A stretch of DNA of 64,000 bases. It comes from Actinomadura xylanilytica. Lineage in GTDB: Bacteria; Actinomycetota; Actinomycetes; Streptosporangiales; Streptosporangiaceae. The stretch spans positions 1,109,704-1,173,703 of the forward strand of contig NZ_JASNWE010000004.1 in assembly GCF_030283145.1 (NCBI RefSeq), written 5' to 3'. Each line of letters opens with the position of its first letter. Position 1 is the stretch's first letter. The position numbers and the translations under genes were made by a program. Under the pieces are notes generated by a model. The model did not search any database. It worked only from the letters and a program-made list of their open reading frames with translations, and was not told the DNA's origin. This document shows positions 1-10,485 of the stretch, one piece after another.

Positions 1-38
1 GCTGGCGGTGGACGCCCCCGATCACGTCGGCTGGTGCC

Positions 39-737
39 GTGGACGCCATCGAGATCCCGCGGGACGCCCAGGCCGAGGACGCCGACTGGTGGTGCCGCGA
101 CCGCCGCGCCGTCATCGCCCGCGAGGTGCGCCGGACCGGGCCGCCCGGCCGGGCCGTCGCGATCGGCGCGGCCACCGCCGGCGACCCCCGCGTCCTGGCC
201 GCGCACGGCTGGGAGACCGTCACGGTGGAGGGCTCGCCCGCCTCCGCCCGGCTGGCCCGCGGGCACGGCCTGGACGTCTACGAGGGCGACGTCTGCTACC
301 TGCCGCTGCCGTCCGCCCACTTCGGGTTCGCCACGGCGCTGAACGCCCTGGAGCGCGCCGATGACGACCGCGCCGCCGCCGCCGAGATCGCGCGGGTGCT
401 CAGCCCCGGCGGGACCGCGCTGATCACCGTCCCCAGCGACATGGCCCTGTGGTCGGCGCACGACGTGTCGCTCGGGCGGGTGCGCCGCTACGGCCGGTCG
501 GCGCTGGCCGAGGTCGTCGAAGCCGCCGGCCTGCTGGTCGATCGCATCTGGAGCCGCAACGTCCTGCTCCGCCCCCTGGTCCGGTGGCGGCGGCACCGCC
601 ACGCCGGCTACGGCCTGGACCGCCCCTGCACGGCCGTCAACGCGGGCCTGCGCGCCCTGGCGGCCGTCGAGCGCCACCTACCCGTCAAGGCGCTCCCCGG
701 CGTCACCCTGTTCGTCCGCGCCCACCGCCCCGTCTGA
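39..737 (+). CDS. class I SAM-dependent methyltransferase (start may lie upstream)
   Basis: Probable small-molecule methyltransferase of the Methyltransf_11 type, 232 residues from this GTG. The glycine-rich SAM motif is seen as AIGAATAGDP near residue 45. An acidic residue after the second strand sits in TVEGS, followed by GDVCYLPLPSAHF and the post-motif LSPGG before a strand. The substrate cannot be read from the sequence. No convincing ribosome site precedes the GTG and the frame stays open to the window edge, so the true start may be outside. It converges on oxyR with only 11 bases between the stop codons, and no hairpin separates them. Confidence 0.75.
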   Translation: MDAIEIPRDAQAEDADWWCRDRRAVIAREVRRTGPPGRAVAIGAATAGDPRVLAAHGWETVTVEGSPASARLARGHGLDVYEGDVCYLPLPSAHFGFATALNALERADDDRAAAAEIARVLSPGGTALITVPSDMALWSAHDVSLGRVRRYGRSALAEVVEAAGLLVDRIWSRNVLLRPLVRWRRHRHAGYGLDRPCTAVNAGLRALAAVERHLPVKALPGVTLFVRAHRPV

Positions 738-748
738 AAGGCGCCGCC

Positions 749-1675
749 CTAAGCCGTCACGTCCACGGACGGGCGAACCCCCGGCGCGGCGTCCACAAGG
801 GCCGCGCTGATACTGGCCGCCAGCGCCGCGAACTCCTCCGCACGCGGCGACGTCGACCGATGCCCCAGACCGATCCGGCGGAACGGGGCCGGCGAGGCGA
901 ACCGGTGCAGCCTCAGGTTCGGCGCCCGCCGAGTCTCCACGGGAAGGGCCGTCTCTGGGACGAGCGTCACGCCAAGCCCGCCGGAGACAAGTTGGACAAG
1001 AGTCGCCAGGCTGGTCGCGTACGTCGCCGCCGCCGCTCGCGCGCCGACCTCCCGGCAGACGTCCAGCGCCTGGTCGCGCAGGCAGTGCCCCTCGTTAAGG
1101 AGGATCACGTCGAGTTCGTTGAGCGCCTCGCGCGCGAGCACGGCGTCCGGCCCGCCGAGGTCGTAGGACTCGGGTGCGACCAGGACGAAGTCCTCGTCGT
1201 ACAACGGGAGCTCGGTCACCCCCGTCACCGGGGCCGGCAGGGCGAGCAGCACCACATCGAGACGTCCGGCGAGCAGCTCCGAGACGATGTGCTCGGTCTG
1301 CTCCTCGTGCACCGACAGCTCCAGATCGGGGAACTCCCGGGCCAGCCTCGGCAGCACGGCCGGCAGCAGGTACGGCGCCACGGTCGGGATCACCCCGACC
1401 CGCAGCGGCCCGACCAGCGGCCCCCGGACCGCGCGCACCTCGTCCACCAGCCGGTCCAGCTCGGCCAGCACGACCTCGGCCCGCCGCGCCACCCGCTCCC
1501 CCAGCGGGGTGAGCAGCACCCGGCGCGTGGTCCGCTCGACCAGCCGCGTGTCGAGCGCCTCCTCCAGCGCGGCCACGGCCCCCGACAGAGCGGGCTGGCT
1601 CATCCGCAGCGCCGCCGCGGCGTCCCGGAAGTGCAGATGCTCGGCGAGCGCCTGGAACGCCCGCAACTGAGCCAC
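749..1675 (-). CDS. oxyR: OxyR, LysR-family peroxide sensor
   Basis: LysR-type transcription factor of 308 residues that senses hydrogen peroxide and controls the divergent ahpC-ahpD genes. The winged HTH occupies residues 1-60 and the effector domain begins near 90. Two cysteines in GHCLRDQALDVC (about C198 and C207) match the redox pair C199/C208 of E. coli OxyR in position and spacing, which is the main reason for calling OxyR rather than a generic LysR. The GTG start has AGG about seven bases upstream. A GATAG-N7-CTATC site lies within 15 bases of the start, suggesting autoregulation. Confidence 0.92.
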   Translation of the reverse strand: MAQLRAFQALAEHLHFRDAAAALRMSQPALSGAVAALEEALDTRLVERTTRRVLLTPLGERVARRAEVVLAELDRLVDEVRAVRGPLVGPLRVGVIPTVAPYLLPAVLPRLAREFPDLELSVHEEQTEHIVSELLAGRLDVVLLALPAPVTGVTELPLYDEDFVLVAPESYDLGGPDAVLAREALNELDVILLNEGHCLRDQALDVCREVGARAAAATYATSLATLVQLVSGGLGVTLVPETALPVETRRAPNLRLHRFASPAPFRRIGLGHRSTSPRAEEFAALAASISAALVDAAPGVRPSVDVTA

Positions 1676-1687
1676 CGTCGGCCTACT

Positions 1688-1704
1688 GATAGCCGCCCCC
1701 TATC
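1688..1704. promoter_or_regulatory. putative OxyR operator next to oxyR
   Basis: Inverted repeat GATAG, seven bases, CTATC. It contains the ATAG-N7-CTAT core of LysR/OxyR sites and repeats the arrangement at 1929-1945 with the same arms and spacing. A further GATAG lies at 1716-1720. Its position at -13 relative to the oxyR GTG would let bound OxyR repress its own gene. Inferred from pattern only. Confidence 0.6.
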
Positions 1705-1927
1705 GCCAGAGCAAAGATAGATAACCCCTCCGACGATACCCGTCCCCCGTGATGCACGAACATCCCCGCGACAGAGGGCGTCTGTGGCCTCTGGTAGGTT
1801 ACAGACCGTTTCGTCCTACACTCCGTGCTCACGGAGAGGCTCACACAGCGGCGGACGGCTGTGACCTTGGCCATCTCAGAGACGAAACCATCCCCCTTGA
1901 AGTGCTCTGACCAGGGGCTTTGCCGAC

Positions 1928-1946
1928 TGATAGGGGTGTCCTATCA
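1928..1946. promoter_or_regulatory. putative OxyR operator upstream of ahpC
   Basis: Perfect 7-base arms TGATAGG and CCTATCA around five bases, about 150 bases before ahpC. The core GATAG-N7-CTATC is identical in design to the copy at 1688-1704. This is the expected location for peroxide-dependent activation of ahpC-ahpD. The rest of the 1676-2095 gap holds the divergent promoters; no other element was recognised. Confidence 0.65.
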
Positions 1947-2095
1947 AGTTCATGTGTCGGATTGATTTCTCTTCTCAATCGCGATGATGCACGCTGAGTG
2001 ACATCGGCGGCCGGATGGCATCGCCCCGGCGGCCTTCGCTCAGCACAGCCGATCCCTTCACGGACCGGCCTTCCCGTAGACCAAAAGGAGCATGC

Positions 2096-2650
2096 GTGCT
2101 TACTGTCGGTGACCAGTTCCCCGAGTACGAGCTGACCGCCTGCGTCTCGCTGGACGCGGACGGCGCCTTCGAGACGATCAACCACAAGTCCTACGAGGGC
2201 AAGTGGCGCGTGGTCTTCTTCTGGCCCAAGGACTTCACCTTCGTCTGTCCGACCGAGATCGCCGAGTTCGGCCGGCTGAACGAGGACTTCGCCGACCGCG
2301 ACGCCCAGGTGCTCGGCGCGTCGGTCGACAACGAGTTCGTGCACTTCGCGTGGCGCAAGGACCACCCCGACCTGCGCGAGCTTCCGTTCCCGATGCTGTC
2401 GGACCTCAACCGCGAGCTCACCTCGGCGCTCGGCATCCTCACCGAGGACGGCGTGGCCCAGCGCGCGACGTTCATCGTCGACCCGAACAACGAGATCCAG
2501 TTCTCCATGGTGACCGCGGGCTCGGTCGGCCGGAACGTCAAGGAGGTCCTGCGGGTCCTCGACGCGCTCCAGAGCGACGAGCTCTGCCCCTGCAACTGGA
2601 GCAAGGGCGAGGACACCCTCGACGCCTCCAAGCTGATGGCCGGGGCCTGA
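2096..2650 (+). CDS. ahpC: alkyl hydroperoxide reductase AhpC (peroxiredoxin)
   Basis: Two-Cys peroxiredoxin of 184 residues reducing hydrogen peroxide, organic hydroperoxides and peroxynitrite. The peroxidatic cysteine is in FTFVCPTE (about C51). The C-terminal CPC motif (about C164 and C166) corresponds to the resolving pair of the mycobacterial enzyme, which works with AhpD instead of AhpF. The frame is open back to 2015, but the GTG at 2096 has AAAGGAG five bases upstream and gives the usual N-terminus LTVGDQFPEY, so the longer form is rejected. ahpD follows 72 bases on. Confidence 0.97.
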   Translation: MLTVGDQFPEYELTACVSLDADGAFETINHKSYEGKWRVVFFWPKDFTFVCPTEIAEFGRLNEDFADRDAQVLGASVDNEFVHFAWRKDHPDLRELPFPMLSDLNRELTSALGILTEDGVAQRATFIVDPNNEIQFSMVTAGSVGRNVKEVLRVLDALQSDELCPCNWSKGEDTLDASKLMAGA

Positions 2651-2722
2651 TCCCCCGAACCCACGACGGCCGGCCGCGGCAGCTCGCCGCGGCCGGCCGT
2701 CCGCACGAGAGGACGCATGATC

Positions 2723-3265
2723 ATGAGCGTTGACACCCTGAAGGACGCACTCCCCGGCTACGCCAAGGACACCAAGCTCAACCTGGGCTCGGTGACCTCC
2801 ACCTCGCAGCTGACCGACCAGCAGCTCTGGGGGACGGTGCTGTCCTGCGCCCTGGCCACCGGCAGCGCCACGGTCATCCGGGAGCTGGCCGAGGAGGCCG
2901 GCGACAACCTGTCGGCCGAGGCGTTCGAGGCGGCCAAGGCCGCCGCGTCCATCATGGCGATGAACAACGTCTACTACCGGGCCACCCACCTCATCGGGGA
3001 CGAGACCTACAGCACCCTGCCCGCCAAGCTGCGGATGTCGATCATCGGCAAGCCGGGCGTGGAGAAGGTCGACTTCGAGCTGTGGTGCCTGGCGGTCTCC
3101 GCCGTCAACGGCTGCGGCCGGTGCCTGGAGTCGCACGAGAAGGTCGTCCGCGACGCCGGGCTGTCGCGCGAGCTCGTCCAGGAGGCGATCCGCGTGGCCG
3201 CGGTCGTGAACGCGACCGCGGCGACCCTGGAGGCCGAGGCCGCCCTGGCCCCCGCCACCGTCTGA
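2723..3265 (+). CDS. ahpD: alkyl hydroperoxidase AhpD
   Basis: AhpD of 180 residues, the thiol adaptor that regenerates AhpC with electrons from the lipoylated SucB/Lpd system in mycobacteria (family knowledge). The catalytic CGRC motif sits at about C131-C134 followed by ESH, at essentially the same position as in the M. tuberculosis protein. Two ATGs are possible, 2717 and 2723. GAGAGGA at 2707-2713 is nine bases from the second and only three from the first, and mycobacterial AhpD also starts MS, so 2723 is chosen. Second gene of the ahpC operon; a strong hairpin follows. Confidence 0.95.
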   Translation: MSVDTLKDALPGYAKDTKLNLGSVTSTSQLTDQQLWGTVLSCALATGSATVIRELAEEAGDNLSAEAFEAAKAAASIMAMNNVYYRATHLIGDETYSTLPAKLRMSIIGKPGVEKVDFELWCLAVSAVNGCGRCLESHEKVVRDAGLSRELVQEAIRVAAVVNATAATLEAEAALAPATV

Positions 3266-3276
3266 CCCCGCGCATG

Positions 3277-3310
3277 GGAAAGGCCCGGACGTAGTCGTCC
3301 GGGCCTTTCC
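3277..3310. terminator. bidirectional hairpin between ahpD and guaA
   Basis: A perfect 15-base stem (GGAAAGGCCCGGACG) closes on the four-base loop TAGT. It lies 11 bases after ahpD and 11 bases after the convergent guaA stop, so it can end both transcripts. There is no long T tract, as is common in high-GC actinomycetes. Confidence 0.85.
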
Positions 3311-3321
3311 GCGTCAGGCGG

Positions 3322-4890
3322 CTACTCCCACTCGATCGTGCCGGGCGGCTTGCTGGTGATGTCGACGGTGACGCGGTTGATCTCCCGGACCTCGTTGGTG
3401 ATCCGGGTGGAGATCCGCTGAAGCAGCTCGTACGGCAGCCGCGCCCAGTCGGCGGTCATCGCGTCCTCGCTGGTCACCGGGCGCAGCACCACCGGGTGGC
3501 CGTAGGTGCGGCCGTCTCCCTGGACCCCGACCGAGCGGACGTCGGCCAGCAGCACCACCGGGAACTGCCAGACGTCGCGGTCGAGCCCGGCGCGGGTCAG
3601 CTCCTCGCGCGCGATGGCGTCGGCCTCGCGCAGGATCGCCAGCCGCTCGCGATCGACCGCGCCGATGATCCGGATGCCGAGCCCCGGCCCGGGGAACGGC
3701 TGCCGCCAGACCAGCTCGGCGGGCAGCCCGAGCTGCTCGCCGAGCGCCCGCACCTCGTCCTTGAACAGCGCGCGCAGCGGCTCGACCAGCAGGAACTGGA
3801 GGTCGTCGGGGAGCCCGCCGACGTTGTGGTGCGACTTGATGTTGGCCGCGCCGGTGCCGCCGCCGGACTCGACCACGTCCGGGTACAGGGTGCCCTGGAC
3901 CAGGTACTCGACCGGCTCGGCACCCTCCTCGCCGACGATGCCGCGCGCCGCGTCCTCGAAGACCCGGATGAACTCGCGGCCGATGATCTTGCGCTTCTCC
4001 TCCGGGTCGGTCACTCCGGCCAGCGCCGCGAGGAACCGGTCGGCGGCGTCGACCACGTGCAGCTTGACCCCGGTCGCGGCGACGAAGTCCTTCTCGACCT
4101 GCTCGGGCTCGCCCTTGCGCAGCAGCCCGTGGTCGACGAACACGCAGGTGAGCTGGTCGCCGATCGCGCGCTGGACGAGCGCGGCGGCCACCGCCGAGTC
4201 GACCCCGCCCGACAGCGCGCAGATCGCGCGGCTGCCGCCGACCCGCTCGCGGACGGCCTCGATCGACTCCTCGGCGATGTTGACCATCGTCCAGCTCGGC
4301 CGGCAGCCCGCGCCCTCGTACAGGAACCGGCGCAGCATCTCCATGCCGTGCTCGGTGTGCAGCACCTCGGGATGGAACTGCACGCCGTAGAAGCCGCGCT
4401 CGCGGTCCTCCATGCCGGCCACCGGCGTGACGTCGGTGCGCGCGGTGACGGTGAAGCCGTCGGGGGCGCCGCTGACGTAGTCGCGGTGCGACATCCACAC
4501 CGCCTGCTCGCCCGGCAGCCCGGCCAGGAGCAGCCCGGGGTCGGCGACGCTGATCGCGGCGCCGCCGTACTCGGCGATGTCGGAGTTCTCGACGGTGCCG
4601 CCGAGGGCCTGCGCCATCACCTGATGGCCGTAGCAGATCCCGAGGGTGGGCACCCCGAGGTCGAAGAGCCCGTCGGGCGCGACCGGCGCGCCCGGCGCGT
4701 ACACCGAGGCCGGTCCGCCGGACAGGATGATCGCCTTCGGCCGCTTGGCGAGCATCTCGGCGGCCGGCATGGTGGACGGCACGATCTCGCTGAACACATG
4801 GCACTCGCGGACCCGCCGCGCGATCAGCTGCGCGTACTGCGCGCCGAAGTCGACGACGAGAACGGTGTCAAAGGACTGGTCTAGGGCCAC
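3322..4890 (-). CDS. guaA: GMP synthase (glutamine-hydrolysing)
   Basis: Converts XMP to GMP using ATP and glutamine, the last step of guanine nucleotide synthesis; cytoplasmic. About 522 residues. The class I amidotransferase domain comes first, with the nucleophile in GICYGHQ (C86). The ATP pyrophosphatase domain follows with the P-loop SGGVDS, then the dimerisation domain ending KPPGTIEWE. Three consecutive start candidates (TTG 4896, TTG 4893, GTG 4890) occur; GAAAGG at 4904-4899 lies eight bases from the GTG, which is preferred. The supplier of XMP, guaB, lies at 16061-17557. Shares its terminator with ahpD. Confidence 0.97.
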   Translation of the reverse strand: MALDQSFDTVLVVDFGAQYAQLIARRVRECHVFSEIVPSTMPAAEMLAKRPKAIILSGGPASVYAPGAPVAPDGLFDLGVPTLGICYGHQVMAQALGGTVENSDIAEYGGAAISVADPGLLLAGLPGEQAVWMSHRDYVSGAPDGFTVTARTDVTPVAGMEDRERGFYGVQFHPEVLHTEHGMEMLRRFLYEGAGCRPSWTMVNIAEESIEAVRERVGGSRAICALSGGVDSAVAAALVQRAIGDQLTCVFVDHGLLRKGEPEQVEKDFVAATGVKLHVVDAADRFLAALAGVTDPEEKRKIIGREFIRVFEDAARGIVGEEGAEPVEYLVQGTLYPDVVESGGGTGAANIKSHHNVGGLPDDLQFLLVEPLRALFKDEVRALGEQLGLPAELVWRQPFPGPGLGIRIIGAVDRERLAILREADAIAREELTRAGLDRDVWQFPVVLLADVRSVGVQGDGRTYGHPVVLRPVTSEDAMTADWARLPYELLQRISTRITNEVREINRVTVDITSKPPGTIEWE

Positions 4891-5011
4891 CAACAATGCC
4901 TTTCGCAGGGCAGGACGGGACTCGGCGGAAGGTTTTCAGTCTACGGGCCCTCTGCCTGCGCCTATGCCGCCCCGCCCCCGCCACCGGTGCGGAGCGCCGT
5001 CCGCGCCCGGG

Positions 5012-5548
5012 TCAGGCGGGGGCGAGCCAGCCCGCCGGATTCGAGAACGACTCGCGCGAGAGGCCGGACCCGGTGTCCGGGAAGTCACCGAAACGCCTGC
5101 GGTGCAGGTGGGCGAAGAAGTAGCACATCCCCTCGCAGTCGGCGTCCAGCACCGCCGTCCGCGGGTCGCGGACCACCGCCGCGTAGAAGTCGCGGCCCAG
5201 CGCGACGATGAAGCCGCGCGCGTAGAGGAACCCGTCGTCGGAGCCGTCGGTCACGGCGTGGACGTCCTCCCGGTCGATGTCGTGGAGCTTGCGCTCGACA
5301 ACCCGGTCGAAGGCGGTCAGTTCCTCCGCCGAGAGCCCCCGGCTGTTGGCGGTGAGGTTGTCCAGGAATCCGTCCAGCGCGCCGTCGACCACGGCGAACG
5401 GCGGCTTGCCGTCGAAGTCCTCGCCGGGTGCGGGCGTCCTGGTCGCGAGCGCACTGCGCGCCCGGTCGACCTCCGCTCCCAGCGGCGCCCAGGCCGCCTC
5501 CAGGAAGTCCCAGAAACGCGCCTCGTCCACCATGTGCTGATCTTCCAT
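5012..5548 (-). CDS. DUF4240-like protein
   Basis: Soluble protein of about 178 residues with no assigned function. The N-terminus MEDQHMVDEARFWDFLE and the later pattern DDGFLYARGFIVALGRDFY followed by a conserved-looking VRDP resemble DUF4240 proteins, where a phenylalanine-tryptophan pair near the start and an FxxFRxWLIxxG-like segment recur (recalled, not searched). The open frame extends to 5599, but that extension is arginine/serine-rich and unlike a protein start, so ATG 5548 is used; a second ATG at 5533 is possible. It stands alone between guaA and a secreted protease on the opposite strand. Confidence 0.6.
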   Translation of the reverse strand: MEDQHMVDEARFWDFLEAAWAPLGAEVDRARSALATRTPAPGEDFDGKPPFAVVDGALDGFLDNLTANSRGLSAEELTAFDRVVERKLHDIDREDVHAVTDGSDDGFLYARGFIVALGRDFYAAVVRDPRTAVLDADCEGMCYFFAHLHRRRFGDFPDTGSGLSRESFSNPAGWLAPA

Positions 5549-5747
5549 GTCCGCCCCACTGCCCTCACGGCTCCGCGACCTGCGCCGGCCATCATGCAAC
5601 CAGCCCGCACCGACATTCGCTCAGCGGCCCGGCCCGGTTTGGGGCGGGGACGTTCGCGGAAGAGTTCCACTCTGATATCACTTGGTCACCGTCCGTGTTC
5701 AGAGGTATCTCCCCTCACTCTGTCCCCAGCGCCCGCCGAGGAGTGCC

Positions 5748-6785
5748 GTGAAGCTGATCGCCGCAGCCACCCTGATCGCCGCCTTCGTGCCCGCGGTCCC
5801 GACCCATCCGGACCTGCGCCCGGGCGATCCGGGCACGGGCGATCCGGGCACGGGCGCGGGACGGTCCGCCGGCGGCGCCCACGCGGCCCCGCCGGCCGGG
5901 GCGCCCTGCCTGCCCGGACACGGTCCCGGGCGGGGTTCCGGGGCCGCCGCCGAGGCCCGCATCCGGCCGGGCGCGCACGGCGTGCACGAACCCAACGAAC
6001 TGACCTCGGCCGAGGTCGCCGCGGTCGAACGCGACATGGCCCGGCTGCTGCACAGGCCCGGCCCGGGGCGGCCCGGAACCGGCGACCGCTCGTCCGGCCC
6101 CGGAACCGCGCGCCGCCACGCGCCCGCCACGGTGCCGGTCTACTTCCACGTCCTGCACGACGGCGCGAAGGGCGACGTCGACAAGGCCACCATCGACCGC
6201 CAGATCTCGGTGCTGAACAGCACCTACGGCGGCTCCGGCAGCGGCGCGGAGACCGGATTCTCCTTCACCCTGCGCGAGGTGGACCGCACCAGCAACGCCG
6301 CCTGGTACTCCGACCCGCAGCGGTACGAGACGGCCTTCAAGCCGAAGCTGCGCAAGGGCGACGCGACCACGCTGAACCTCTACAGCGCCGACCTGGGCAA
6401 GGACCTGCTCGGCTGGTCGACGTTCCCGTGGAAGTACCGGTCCCAGCCGAAGCTGGACGGGGTCATCGTGCACGAGGGCAGCCTGCCCGGCGGGTCGGCC
6501 GAGCACTTCAACCTGGGCTACAGCGGGACGCACGAGGTCGGCCACTGGCTCGGGCTCTACCACACGTTCCAGGACGGCTGTAGCGCGCAGGGCGACCGCG
6601 TCGCCGACACCCCGCCCGAACGGGATCCCACCAGCGGGTGCCCAGAGGGCAAGGACACCTGCACCGGCGGGGGCACCGATCCGATCCACAACTACATGGA
6701 CTACGGCTGGGACAGCTGCATGACCGAATTCACCGCCGGCCAGGCCACCCGTATGAACGAGGCGTGGACCGCCTACCGCACCTGA
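5748..6785 (+). CDS. secreted zinc metalloprotease, peptidase M43 type
   Basis: Metzincin protease of 345 residues, exported. The start GTG at 5748 has GAGGAG four bases upstream and begins a signal peptide (VKLIAAATLIAAFVPAV). A short low-complexity stretch with DPGTG repeats and a propeptide-like segment follow. The mature domain carries the extended zinc site HEVGHWLGLYH and the Met-turn NYMDYGW. Several cysteines around the active site (DGC, SGC, DTC, DSC) suggest disulfides. This combination is typical of pregnancy-associated plasma protein A-like bacterial M43 enzymes. Substrate unknown. Converges on the GMC oxidoreductase gene. Confidence 0.9.
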   Translation: MKLIAAATLIAAFVPAVPTHPDLRPGDPGTGDPGTGAGRSAGGAHAAPPAGAPCLPGHGPGRGSGAAAEARIRPGAHGVHEPNELTSAEVAAVERDMARLLHRPGPGRPGTGDRSSGPGTARRHAPATVPVYFHVLHDGAKGDVDKATIDRQISVLNSTYGGSGSGAETGFSFTLREVDRTSNAAWYSDPQRYETAFKPKLRKGDATTLNLYSADLGKDLLGWSTFPWKYRSQPKLDGVIVHEGSLPGGSAEHFNLGYSGTHEVGHWLGLYHTFQDGCSAQGDRVADTPPERDPTSGCPEGKDTCTGGGTDPIHNYMDYGWDSCMTEFTAGQATRMNEAWTAYRT

Positions 6786-6824
6786 CGGCGAACGGACCGG
6801 AGGTCAGGTGGCGCGCGCCGGCGG

Positions 6825-8623
6825 TCAGGTGACGCGGACGATCGGGAGGCGCAGCGCCGCCGGGGCGCCGGCCGGGACGACCGGGTCGTTCGGCGAGACC
6901 GCGGCCAGCCGCCGGTACGGCTCGCCGAGCGCCGGACGGGGGTCGTCCTCGCCCTTGTTCGGCCACAGCGACATCGCCCGCTCGGCCTGCGCGGTGATGG
7001 TGAGCGAGGGGTTGACGCCCAGGTTGGCCGAGATCGCCGAGCCGTCCACGATGTGCAGCCCGGCGTGCCCGTAGACCCGGTGGTACGGGTCGATGACGCC
7101 GCTGCCGGCCGAGTCGCCGATCACGCAGCCGCCGAGGAAGTGCGCGGTCATCGGGATGTCGAACAGGTCGCCCCACGAGCCGCCGGGCATCCCGCCGGTC
7201 TCCTCGGCGAGCAACCTGGTCGCCTCGTGGCCCGCGGGGATCCAGGTCGGGTTGGGCTCACCGTGGCCCTGCTCGGCGCGCACGTCCCAGCCGAACGGCC
7301 CCTTCTCCGGCCGCAGCGTGATGGAGTTGTCCCGGTTCTGCATGACCAGCGCGATGACGGTGCGCTGCGACCAGGTCCGCACGTCGAGGAGCTGGAGCAG
7401 GTCGCGCGGGTGCCGCGCCACCTGCCCGGCGAACTTCGCCCAGCGCGGACGGTGCCGCTCCCCCGGCCGGTCCCCGTCGACCAGCAGCGTCTGCAACCCG
7501 GCCATGAGGTTGGAGCCGCGGCCGTAGCGGACCGGCTCGATGTGGGTGTCGGGGGTCGGGTGGAAGGACGAGGTGATCGCCACGCCCTCGGAGTAGTCGG
7601 GCCCGGGCCTCCCGTTGCGCCGCCCGGCGCCGAGGATTGCCTCGGAGTTGGTCCGGGTCAGCGCGCCGAGCCGGGCCGACAGCCCGGGCAGCCGGCCGGT
7701 CGAGCGCAGCTTGTGCAGCAGCTTCTGGGTGCCGTAGGTCCCGGCGGCGAAGACCACCTGCCCGGCGGTCAGCCGGGCGCGGTCGCGGCCGAACGACCCC
7801 GTCCGCACGATCTCGACCTCGTACCCGCCGCCGTCCAGCGGAGTGACCTGGGTGACCCGGCTGAGCGGCATCACCCGGGCGCCGGCCCGCTCGGCGAGGT
7901 AGAGGTAGTTCTCGGTGAGCATGTTCTTGGCGCCGTGCCGGCAGCCGACCATGCACTCGCCGCACTCCAGGCAGCCGCGCCGCCTCGGCCCGGCGCCGCC
8001 GAAGTACGGGTCGGCGGTCTCGATCCCGGGCCCGGCGCCGAAGTGCACGCCGACCGGGGTCCTGACGAAGGTGCCGCCCTTGCCCATCCGGTCGGCGACC
8101 TTCCTGAGCGCCTTGTCGGCCTCGGTCGTGGTCGGGTTCGGCACGACGCCGAGCATCCGCCGGGCCAGGTCGTAGTGCGGTGCCAGCTCGTCCCGCCAGT
8201 CGGTGATGTGCGCCCACTGCCGGTCCTGGAAGAACGGCTCAGGCGGCACGTACAGCGTGTTGGCGTAGTTGAGCGAGCCGCCGCCGACCCCGGCGCCGGC
8301 CAGCACCATCACCCGGCTGGACCTGGCGCCGCGGATCAGGTGGACGCGCTGCATGCCGGTGAGGCCGAGCGCGGGTGCCCACAGGTAGCGGGAGATCCGC
8401 CAGTTGGTCTTCGGCAGCTCCGGGTAGCGGGCGCCGGGCGCCGCGCCGGGGGCGGTGTCGAAGCGGCGGCCCGCCTCGATCACCCCGACCCGGTAGCCCT
8501 TCTCGGTCAGCCGCAGCGCCGAGACGCTGCCGCCGAACCCGGACCCGACGACCAGGACGTCGTAGTCGAAGGCCCCGGCCGCGCGCCCGCCGGCCGCGCG
8601 TCCCGTGGCCGCTCGCCCCGCGG

Positions 8624-8627
<4 letters not shown>
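6825..8627 (-). CDS. GMC-family oxidoreductase, ChoD-like
   Basis: FAD-dependent alcohol/sterol oxidoreductase of 600 residues. The dinucleotide motif VGSGFGG follows DYDVLV, with IEAGRRF ending the second strand. The C-terminal GMC signature is seen in HFLGGC and later DGSAISANLGVNPSLT. Between them CLECGECMVGC gives a CxxCxxCxxxC cysteine cluster. Its place near guaB3/guaB matches ChoD (Rv3409c), annotated as cholesterol oxidase in M. tuberculosis, but substrate is not proven. The GTG start overlaps the dehydrogenase stop (GTGA), so the two are translationally coupled. The open frame continues far upstream only as a shadow of the dehydrogenase. Confidence 0.9.
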
Positions 8628-10204
<1,577 letters not shown>

Positions 10205-10341
10205 GAATGCAGACTATGACCCCCCGGCCACTCCTGGCTACCCGCAAGTAACGACGCACTTCAGGTGATATGTCGCACCTCTTCCGCGCCTGTCCCGGAT
10301 GCCGGTCCGGCGCCCGTGCATCGGACCGTTCCAGCCCCGGA

Positions 10342-10393
10342 GAGTTGCACAACTCGGGGATTGACCATGCACTCCCGGTGTATTCCGGATACA
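10342..10393. promoter_or_regulatory. two candidate operators between ALDH and TetR genes
   Basis: GAGTTG-CA-CAACTC at 10342-10355 is a perfect 14-base inverted repeat, and TGTATTCCGGATACA at 10379-10393 is a near-perfect one. Both lie in the divergent intergenic region, the normal site for TetR autoregulation and control of the neighbour. Which, if either, is bound cannot be told from sequence. Confidence 0.45.
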
Positions 10394-10485
10394 GGAGGAC
10401 GAAGGCGCGCAACCGCCGGCCCCCGGGATACCGCTGCCGCGCCCCGGGAGCCGGCGGCGGCGCGCCCCGCGAGGAGGGAACCCAC

